In this document: piece after piece, positions 1 through 4,695 of the stretch
Numbering within the stretch: position 1 is the stretch's first letter
How the letters are laid out: each line of letters opens with the position of its first letter
DNA from: Elusimicrobia bacterium RIFOXYB2_FULL_48_7
GTDB lineage: Bacteria; Elusimicrobiota; Endomicrobiia; CG1-02-37-114; XYA2-FULL-39-19
NCBI GenBank assembly: GCA_001800495.1
Contig: MGVM01000019.1
Coordinates: forward strand, 15,483 to 22,526
Length of the DNA: 7,044 nucleotides
Direction of reading: 5' to 3'
The notes under the pieces: generated by a model
Told to the model about the DNA's origin: nothing
Databases searched by the model: none
Seen by the model: only the letters and a program-made list of their open reading frames with translations
Program-made: the position numbers and the translations under genes

Positions 1-1
1 A

Positions 2-130
2 ACAAGGGCCGGTATTATCGTGCGCAAAAAGGCTGTTTTTCTTGCCATGTATTCTGAATTTTACCTATTTATTTTTGGGTTAGCAAGGCATGCAAAACTG
101 CATGGAAAAATTGCTATAATAAAATTGTGA
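2..130 (+). CDS. Possible 3' end of an upstream gene, cut by the window edge
   Basis: Reading frame 2 is open from the window edge to a TGA at 128-130, about 42 codons, ending in ...HGKIAIIKL. The stop overlaps the GTG start of the methyltransferase (GTGA, 4-nt overlap), a typical spacing of co-transcribed genes. The peptide is hydrophobic in the middle (around LAMYSEFYLFIFGLA) and basic towards the end. No family can be recognised from so short a tail. The alternative is that 1-126 is noncoding upstream DNA: it is more AT-rich than the neighbouring gene and carries a TATAAT box and an inverted repeat. Whether this frame is coding depends on sequence left of the window. Confidence 0.3.
   Translation, partial: TRAGIIVRKKAVFLAMYSEFYLFIFGLARHAKLHGKIAIIKL
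89..104. repeat. Perfect inverted repeat upstream of the methyltransferase
   Basis: CATGCA-AAAC-TGCATG, two perfect 6-bp arms with a 4-nt spacer. If transcription starts near 127, the dyad spans about -38 to -23 and covers the -35 position of the putative promoter, so it could be a regulator-binding site. It could also be chance, since the arms are short. Confidence 0.35.
112..120 (+). promoter_or_regulatory. Extended -10 promoter element (TGcTATAAT)
   Basis: A perfect TATAAT at 115-120 is preceded by TG at 112-113, forming an extended -10. No good -35 is seen 17 bp upstream (92-97 reads GCAAAA), which is acceptable for extended -10 promoters. The predicted transcription start is at about 127, the first base of the GTG codon, so the message would be leaderless. 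No Shine-Dalgarno sequence lies before that GTG, which fits. Confidence 0.45.
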
Positions 131-1020
131 ACTGCAAAATTTGTGGCCGCGAAAGCGCCAGGTTAAGAAAGGAAATCACTGCTGACAGCGGAAAGCGCTA
201 TGATGTTTACCGCTGCCCGGCCTGCCGGCTTGTTTTTGTCGACCCTATGCCCTCCGAGCAGGAGATAGAACAGGGCGGTGTTTACGGGGAAAAGTATTAC
301 GATGGAATTTTCAACCGCGAAAAAGATTATTTTTCGGAAACGGTGATGGAATGCGAAAGAAAGGTAGTTGAGGCCCAGCATAATTTTATAAAAGGCCTGC
401 TTATCGGCCGGGATTACCTGGACATCGGCTGCGGGGACGGCAAAATGCTCTCCCTGATGAGGGATAAGGGCTGGCGCGGCACTGGGGTTGAAATCTCGAG
501 AGTTTCCGCGGAATACGGCATCAAGAACCGCGGTGCTGACATAAAAATAGGTTCAATTTTCAGCCAGGAATTAAAGGATGTGTTTGAAGACGGGTCTTTT
601 GATTTCATAACCCTGCGGCACGTCATTGAACACCTGGTTGACCCCGTGAAACTAGTAAAAACAGCGGCGGGCCTGCTGAAAAAAGGCGGTATTATAAGGA
701 TAGACACGGATAATTGCGAGGGGCTCCTGAATTCGTTTGTGATGCGCGGCCTGATAGGCGGCAAAAACAAAAATTCGCTCGGAAAACTCCTGCCGCCAGT
801 CCATATTTATTATTTCAGCCCGAAAAACATGAGGATATTACTGGAAAGCAATGGTTTTGAAGTGATAAAAATGATATGCCCTCCGCAGGGCGCGGTAGAG
901 TATTTTCCCAAGCCAAACAAATACGCCGGAAGCATTAATGAAAGAATCAAGCAGTTGATCGACGATATAGGCGGGTTATTCAACAAAGGCGAAGTGCTGG
1001 TGGTCTACGCCCTGAAATAA
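127..1020 (+). CDS. Class I SAM-dependent methyltransferase with N-terminal zinc-ribbon-like motif
   Basis: A 297-residue soluble protein. The N-terminus carries C3-x2-C6 and C30-x2-C33 (RCPACRLVFV), a Cys4 zinc-ribbon-like element. The Rossmann methyltransferase core follows: SAM-binding motif I LDIGCGDGK at 98-106, an acidic residue closing the second strand (GVEIS, 120-124), and the RHVIEHLVDP segment at 164-173 typical of Methyltransf_11/12/23-type enzymes. The tail at 225-297 (PVHIYYFSPKNM...) resembles the C-terminal part of methyltransferases often found in sugar or surface-glycan clusters. The substrate cannot be read from the sequence. GTG at 127 is chosen because it keeps the first Cys pair; the next internal Met is residue 41. 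No ribosome binding site precedes it. It ends directly against the stop codon of the convergent gene. The fold is firm and the role is unknown. Confidence 0.88.
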   Translation: MNCKICGRESARLRKEITADSGKRYDVYRCPACRLVFVDPMPSEQEIEQGGVYGEKYYDGIFNREKDYFSETVMECERKVVEAQHNFIKGLLIGRDYLDIGCGDGKMLSLMRDKGWRGTGVEISRVSAEYGIKNRGADIKIGSIFSQELKDVFEDGSFDFITLRHVIEHLVDPVKLVKTAAGLLKKGGIIRIDTDNCEGLLNSFVMRGLIGGKNKNSLGKLLPPVHIYYFSPKNMRILLESNGFEVIKMICPPQGAVEYFPKPNKYAGSINERIKQLIDDIGGLFNKGEVLVVYALK

Positions 1021-2262
1021 TTACTCAACCATTTCTTTTGCTTTCGCCGGGTCTTCAACCTTCGTAGGCAAACCAATCTTATTCAGTAAATCTAAAAACG
1101 GATCCGGGTCCAGTTCTTCCACGTTAACCATCGTTTTAGTATCCCATTTTCCCTGGGCTACAAGTATGGCTGCGGCTGCTGCCGGCACGCCAGCTGTATA
1201 GCAGATGGCCTGGGATTCCATTTCCTTGTTGCATTCCGCGTGGTCGCAGTTATTGTAAATGAACACGGTTTTATCCTTGCCGTCTTTCTTTCCTTTTATA
1301 AGGTTGCCGATGCAGGTTTTACCGGTGTAGTTTGCGGCAAGCGAAAGCGGGTCCGGGAGGACTGCTTTCAGGACTTTCAGCGGCACAACCTCGATGCCTT
1401 CCGCTGTTTTTACCGGTTTTTCGCTTGTCATGCCCACGTTGGTGAGCACGTTGAAAACATTCAGGTAGTGGTCGCCGAAGCCCATCCAGAAACGCGCGGA
1501 GTTGCAGTCGATGTTCTTGTAAAGGGAGTGCAGTTCATCGTGGCCGGTCAGGTAGATGGGAAGCTTGCCTACAAGCGGGAAATCGTAGAATCTTTTTACC
1601 TTGTGCACTTTTTCTTCCACCCATTTCCTGTCAATGTAAGTCCAGACCTTTGTGAATTCCCTGAAGTTTATTTCCGGGTCGAAATTCGTGGCGAAATACT
1701 TGTGATGGTCGCCCGCGTTCACGTCCAGTATATCAATGGTGTCAATGGAATCAAACAGGTGCTTCACGGCGTAAGCGGCGTAAGCGTTTACCACCCCGGG
1801 ATCGAAGCCTGCGCCCAGGATGGCGGTGACTCCCTTTTCCTTGCAGCGGTCCCTGCGTTTCCATTCGTAGTTGCCGTACCACGGCGGGTCTTCGCAGACC
1901 TTGTCCGGTTCTTCGTGGATTGCTGTGTCCATGTAGCAGGTGTTTCCCGCCTGGATGCACGCTTCAAGCACGGACATGTTTATGTAAGCCGTGCCCAGGT
2001 TTATTATGATATCGGATTTGGTTTCCTTTATCAGGTCAACGGTGGACTGCACGTTCATCGCGTCCAGCTTGCGCGAATACAGTTTTTTTGACTTGTCTTT
2101 CTGGTTGTTTTTCCTCTTGATGCTTTCAATGATGGCGTCACATTTCTCAACTTTCCTTGACGCGATGCAGATGTCGCCTAAAATGTCGTTGTGCTGGGCG
2201 CATTTGTGCGCCACTACATGAGCCACCCCGCCTGCCCCTACTACGAGTACGTTTTTTTTCAT
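1021..2262 (-). CDS. Carboxynorspermidine/carboxyspermidine synthase (saccharopine dehydrogenase family)
   Basis: This 413-residue cytosolic NAD(P)-dependent enzyme begins with a Rossmann dinucleotide site (VLVVGAGGVAHVVAHK, glycines 9, 11, 12) and has saccharopine-dehydrogenase landmarks such as LGAGFDPGVVNAYAAYA (149-165) and YTAGVPAAAAA (355-365). Family members of about 400 residues next to nspC condense aspartate beta-semialdehyde with putrescine or 1,3-diaminopropane and reduce the Schiff base to carboxyspermidine or carboxynorspermidine. The function is inferred chiefly from fold plus operon partner. Which diamine is used cannot be told from sequence. It is the second gene of the minus-strand operon, 13 nt after nspC, with a strong GGAGGA 6 nt before ATG. 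An eight-A run sits in the first codons (ATG AAA AAA AAC). Alternative: another saccharopine-dehydrogenase-like reductase, less likely given the neighbour. Confidence 0.9.
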   Translation of the reverse strand: MKKNVLVVGAGGVAHVVAHKCAQHNDILGDICIASRKVEKCDAIIESIKRKNNQKDKSKKLYSRKLDAMNVQSTVDLIKETKSDIIINLGTAYINMSVLEACIQAGNTCYMDTAIHEEPDKVCEDPPWYGNYEWKRRDRCKEKGVTAILGAGFDPGVVNAYAAYAVKHLFDSIDTIDILDVNAGDHHKYFATNFDPEINFREFTKVWTYIDRKWVEEKVHKVKRFYDFPLVGKLPIYLTGHDELHSLYKNIDCNSARFWMGFGDHYLNVFNVLTNVGMTSEKPVKTAEGIEVVPLKVLKAVLPDPLSLAANYTGKTCIGNLIKGKKDGKDKTVFIYNNCDHAECNKEMESQAICYTAGVPAAAAAILVAQGKWDTKTMVNVEELDPDPFLDLLNKIGLPTKVEDPAKAKEMVE

Positions 2263-2268
2263 AACAAA

Positions 2269-2274
2269 TCCTCC
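2269..2274 (-). promoter_or_regulatory. Shine-Dalgarno of the carboxy(nor)spermidine synthase gene
   Basis: GGAGGA on the minus strand, 6 nt before the ATG at 2262-2260. It fills most of the 13-nt gap after the nspC stop and fixes the start codon. It shows that this genome uses canonical anti-Shine-Dalgarno pairing. Confidence 0.8.
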
Positions 2275-2275
2275 A

Positions 2276-3388
2276 TTATTGCGCGTTTACAAAATCTTTA
2301 TATTCAAAACAACGGGCTGTTTCAACCTTTCCGTTGAGTCTTTTCACCGCTATTGATGGCATTGGAAGCCCGTTGAACCAGTTCTTCTTGACCATTGAAT
2401 ACCCGGCGGCGTCAGAAATGCGCACTTCGCTGCCGATTTTCAGCGGAGACTTGAAATTGTATGTCCCGAAAACATCCCCTGCCAGGCAGGAGCGCCCGGC
2501 GATCATATATTTATGCGCGCACTTGTGCGAGCCTTGCCCTGCAGCATCTATCTTTGCCGGTGTCCTGTAAATAAGCAGGTCCAGCATATGGGCCTCGACG
2601 GAAGCATCCACTATCGCGATATCAATTTCATTGCGGACAATATCAAGCACGCTGGTGACAAGCTCTGCTGACTGTGTTATTGCTGATTCCCCGGGTTCCA
2701 GGTAAACCTGGATGCCGTGTTTGTCGCTGAATTCTTTCAGTTTTTTGCAGAATTTTTCCAAGGGGTAACCCTCTTTTGTAAAATATATTCCGCCGCCAAG
2801 GCTAACCCATGCAAGTTTATTAAGCAACCGGCCGTAAGCCGTGCTGACCTTGTCCAGCGTGGAGGAAAAATTGCTGAAATCGTCGTTTTCGCAGTTGAAA
2901 TGGAACATTATCCCGGAAATCAAACGCGAAACATTCAAGAGTTCTTTTTTATCTATAACACCGAGGCGGGAATACCTTCGGGCCGGGTCTGCCAGGTCAA
3001 AGTGGGAATAACTTATACGCGGGTTGACGCGCAGGCCCAACTCAATGCCGGGCAGTTCCTTGTGGAACCTTTTAAGCTGGGAAACTGAATTAAAAATAAT
3101 CTTGTCGGAGAAAATTTTCAGCTGCTTTATTTCCTCGCCATTATAAGCGATGCTGTAGGCGTGGGTCTCTTTGCCGAATTTTTCGTGGCCCAGCCGCGCC
3201 TCGTAGAGCGAGCTGCTGGTGGTTCCATCCATGTATTGTTTCATTAAATCAAAAACACACCACGCTGAGAAGCATTTCAGGGCCAGAACCGACTTCGCGC
3301 CTGACGTTTCGCGGATGTGTTTTATTTTTTCCAGGTTATTTAATAATCTTTTTTCGTGAATTAAATAATATGGCGTCTTTAAAGTCAT
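2276..3388 (-). CDS. nspC: Carboxynorspermidine/carboxyspermidine decarboxylase (PLP-dependent)
   Basis: A 370-residue fold-type III, alanine-racemase-type PLP decarboxylase that removes CO2 from carboxyspermidine or carboxynorspermidine to give spermidine or norspermidine in the cytosol. The Schiff-base lysine is K38 in LALKCFSAW, followed by the family-typical block DGTTSSSLYEARLG (54-67). Further landmarks are MFHFNCEND (161-169), SLGGGIYF (196-203), the phosphate-binding EPGES (231-235), GRSCLAGDVFG (298-308) with the probable active-site Cys301, and DAAGYSM (326-332). The length is normal for the family. It is the first gene of the minus-strand operon, with the synthase 13 nt downstream, so the two consecutive pathway steps are co-expressed. 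The ATG at 3388 has only a weak Shine-Dalgarno (GAG close by). A TTGATT-N17-TAATAT promoter lies just upstream, giving a leader of roughly 15 nt. Confidence 0.94.
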   Translation of the reverse strand: MTLKTPYYLIHEKRLLNNLEKIKHIRETSGAKSVLALKCFSAWCVFDLMKQYMDGTTSSSLYEARLGHEKFGKETHAYSIAYNGEEIKQLKIFSDKIIFNSVSQLKRFHKELPGIELGLRVNPRISYSHFDLADPARRYSRLGVIDKKELLNVSRLISGIMFHFNCENDDFSNFSSTLDKVSTAYGRLLNKLAWVSLGGGIYFTKEGYPLEKFCKKLKEFSDKHGIQVYLEPGESAITQSAELVTSVLDIVRNEIDIAIVDASVEAHMLDLLIYRTPAKIDAAGQGSHKCAHKYMIAGRSCLAGDVFGTYNFKSPLKIGSEVRISDAAGYSMVKKNWFNGLPMPSIAVKRLNGKVETARCFEYKDFVNAQ

Positions 3389-3409
3389 AACTCATTTACC
3401 CACAACAAA

Positions 3410-3438
3410 ATATTACCATAAATTTATAAAATAATCAA
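3410..3438 (-). promoter_or_regulatory. Putative sigma70-like promoter of the nspC operon
   Basis: On the minus strand, TTGATT (3438-3433) is followed after 17 bp by TAATAT (3415-3410); each hexamer matches the consensus at 4 of 6 positions. The predicted start is near 3403, leaving a leader of about 15 nt. The -35 lies inside the AT-rich dyad at 3427-3446. The region is very AT-rich, so chance matches are possible. Confidence 0.4.
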
Positions 3439-3446
3439 TTATTTTA
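3427..3446. repeat. AT-rich inverted repeat in the divergent intergenic region
   Basis: TAAAATAAT-CA-ATTATTTTA: two perfect 9-bp arms around a 2-nt centre. It overlaps the putative -35 of nspC and lies upstream of the -35 of the divergent lemA operon, where a regulator could affect either promoter. It lacks the GC stem of an intrinsic terminator. The AT-rich background lowers its significance. Confidence 0.45.
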
Positions 3447-3458
3447 ACCGGTATTTTA

Positions 3459-3487
3459 TTGATTTTACGTATATATTTTAATATTAT
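3459..3487 (+). promoter_or_regulatory. Putative sigma70-like promoter of the lemA operon
   Basis: TTGATT (3459-3464), 17 bp, then TATTAT (3482-3487, 5 of 6 consensus). The predicted start is near 3494, giving a leader of about 34 nt containing the GAGGGGG ribosome binding site. Spacing and hexamer quality are good, but the AT-rich setting keeps confidence moderate. Confidence 0.5.
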
Positions 3488-3515
3488 TTACCATGCGGAT
3501 GAAGAATAAAAAAGT

Positions 3516-3522
3516 GAGGGGG
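3516..3522 (+). promoter_or_regulatory. Shine-Dalgarno of the first lemA gene
   Basis: GAGGGGG ends 5 nt before the ATG at 3528. It selects this start over the ATGs at 3493 and 3499, which are in another frame. Confidence 0.75.
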
Positions 3523-3527
3523 AATTT

Positions 3528-4118
3528 ATGGTAAATTTCGGGTTGTTTGATTCGCCGACAGGAATATTTCTTTTTCTTGCCGTTATCCTGGCTGTTTTGG
3601 CTGTTTTCGGCTACGTCGTAGGCGTGTACAACGGGCTGATAGCGATGAAAAACAACATTGAAAAAGCCTGGAAAAATATTGACGTTGTCCTTCAGCAAAG
3701 ATACAGCGAACTGCCTAAGCTCGTAGATGTATGCAAAGGCTACATGAAACACGAATTTGACACGCTTACCAGGATCACGGAACTGCGCTCGGGGGCTCAG
3801 TCGCCCGGGGCTTCAACGGAAAGCAAGATCGCCGCGGAAAACCAGCTGGAGAAAATAATGGGCCAGCTCAGGGTAACCGTGGAAAAATACCCGGACTTGA
3901 AAGCAAACCAGGAATTTCTGAAAATAATGGAAAGGGTATCGGCCCTGGAGTCAAAAATCGCGGATTCAAGGGAGCTTTTCAACGAAACTGCAAATACATA
4001 CAATATAAACATTCAGCGCTTCCCGGCTTTTATAGTGGCAGGGCTCCTGCGGTTCACTGAACAGGCCCTGCTTGAAGTCCCTGAAGAATTCAAGAAAGAC
4101 GTGAAAATACAATTTTAA
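3528..4118 (+). CDS. lemA: LemA family membrane-anchored protein
   Basis: A 196-residue protein with a single N-terminal membrane segment (about residues 12-33) followed by the LemA helical domain. Recognisable LemA landmarks in order are VYNGL (33-37), NNIEKAWKNIDVVLQQR (42-58) with LPKLVDVCKGYMKHE after it, EKYPDLKANQEF (119-130), the FNETANTYNINIQRFP segment (151-166), and a short hydrophobic C-terminal stretch. The length is typical for LemA. No enzymatic activity is established for the family; a membrane-tethered helical scaffold or receptor is a common suggestion, with the domain probably outside the membrane. It is the first gene of a three-gene operon with a second LemA 1 nt downstream and a GIDE/HEAT membrane protein after that. 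It has its own promoter and a strong Shine-Dalgarno. Confidence 0.93.
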   Translation: MVNFGLFDSPTGIFLFLAVILAVLAVFGYVVGVYNGLIAMKNNIEKAWKNIDVVLQQRYSELPKLVDVCKGYMKHEFDTLTRITELRSGAQSPGASTESKIAAENQLEKIMGQLRVTVEKYPDLKANQEFLKIMERVSALESKIADSRELFNETANTYNINIQRFPAFIVAGLLRFTEQALLEVPEEFKKDVKIQF

Positions 4119-4119
4119 T

Positions 4120-4695
4120 ATGGTATTAGGCACCGTGGTAATTTTAATAATAGTTGTCCTGTTCGTTCTGCTCCTGGCAGTAATTAACACGGTAGTTGTT
4201 ATCAACGGACTGGTTATTCTGCGCAGCAACACGAAAAAAAACTGGGCAAACATCGATGTCCTCCTTATACAGAAACACGAGGAAATCCTGAAGCTGGCGG
4301 AAATCGCGAAAGGATACGGTAAATTTGAATCAGAAACGCTTGCTGTCATAGCCGGGCTATGCGCCCAGTACGGCAGATTGAAAAAACAAAATCAGAAAGT
4401 TGTCCTTGAAAACAGGCTTTTGGCCCAGGCGGGGCGGGTGATTACCGCGCTGGAAGGGTATCCCGGGATCCGGGCAAACGAGCTTTTCGCAAGGGCTATG
4501 AGCAAGTATACCGAAATAGAGCAGTCCATCGCGCAGCGGCGGGCTTTTTACAATGAAAGCGTAACTCTGTATAACACGGAAATCCAGCAATACCCGCAGA
4601 TGATCTTTGCGTGGATTTTCCTGTTCAGGCCCGCCCTTCTGCTGGAACTGCCAGTAAGGCAAGAGGTAAAAACCACCATTGGCCCTAATAATTAA
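4120..4695 (+). CDS. Second, divergent LemA family protein
   Basis: This 191-residue protein has one strongly hydrophobic N-terminal segment (about 3-26) and the same landmark order as its upstream neighbour: NTKKNWANIDVLLIQKHEE (37-55), AKGYGKFESETL, EGYPGIRANELF (112-123), RRAFYNESVTLYNTEIQQYP (140-159) and a hydrophobic tail (MIFAWIFLF). It has drifted from the usual motifs: YPGIRAN replaces YPDLKAN and QKHEEILKLAEIAKGY replaces the more common form. It looks like an old tandem duplication or co-option rather than a recent copy, since identity to the first is concentrated in the motifs. The ATG follows the previous TAA by 1 nt and has no Shine-Dalgarno, so translation is probably coupled to the first lemA. 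Its 3' end overlaps the next gene by 17 nt. Confidence 0.88.
   Translation: MVLGTVVILIIVVLFVLLLAVINTVVVINGLVILRSNTKKNWANIDVLLIQKHEEILKLAEIAKGYGKFESETLAVIAGLCAQYGRLKKQNQKVVLENRLLAQAGRVITALEGYPGIRANELFARAMSKYTEIEQSIAQRRAFYNESVTLYNTEIQQYPQMIFAWIFLFRPALLLELPVRQEVKTTIGPNN
4662..4666 (+). promoter_or_regulatory. Weak, distant Shine-Dalgarno for the TTG-started gene
   Basis: AGAGG lies 12 nt before TTG 4679, inside the end of the second lemA gene. The spacing is long, so coupling to ribosomes terminating at 4695 may matter more. An in-frame TAA at 4667-4669 rules out any start further upstream. Confidence 0.35.

Noticed and set aside
1240..2091. Long plus-strand open frame (283 codons) opposite the carboxy(nor)spermidine synthase gene
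   Set aside because: The minus-strand frame has clear Rossmann and saccharopine-dehydrogenase motifs. The opposite frame has no recognisable domain and no ribosome binding site, and is a by-product of the codon bias of the real gene.
2252..2259. Run of eight A in the first codons of the synthase gene considered as a slippage control
   Set aside because: It encodes an ordinary Lys-Lys-Asn start; such A-rich early codons are common and nothing else supports slippage.
2717..3088. Plus-strand open frame (123 codons) opposite nspC
   Set aside because: It lies fully inside the conserved PLP-decarboxylase gene and has no features of its own.
3427..3446. AT-rich inverted repeat considered as an intrinsic terminator
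   Set aside because: The stem is A/T only, it lies upstream of both divergent genes, and no gene ends there; a regulatory dyad is more plausible.
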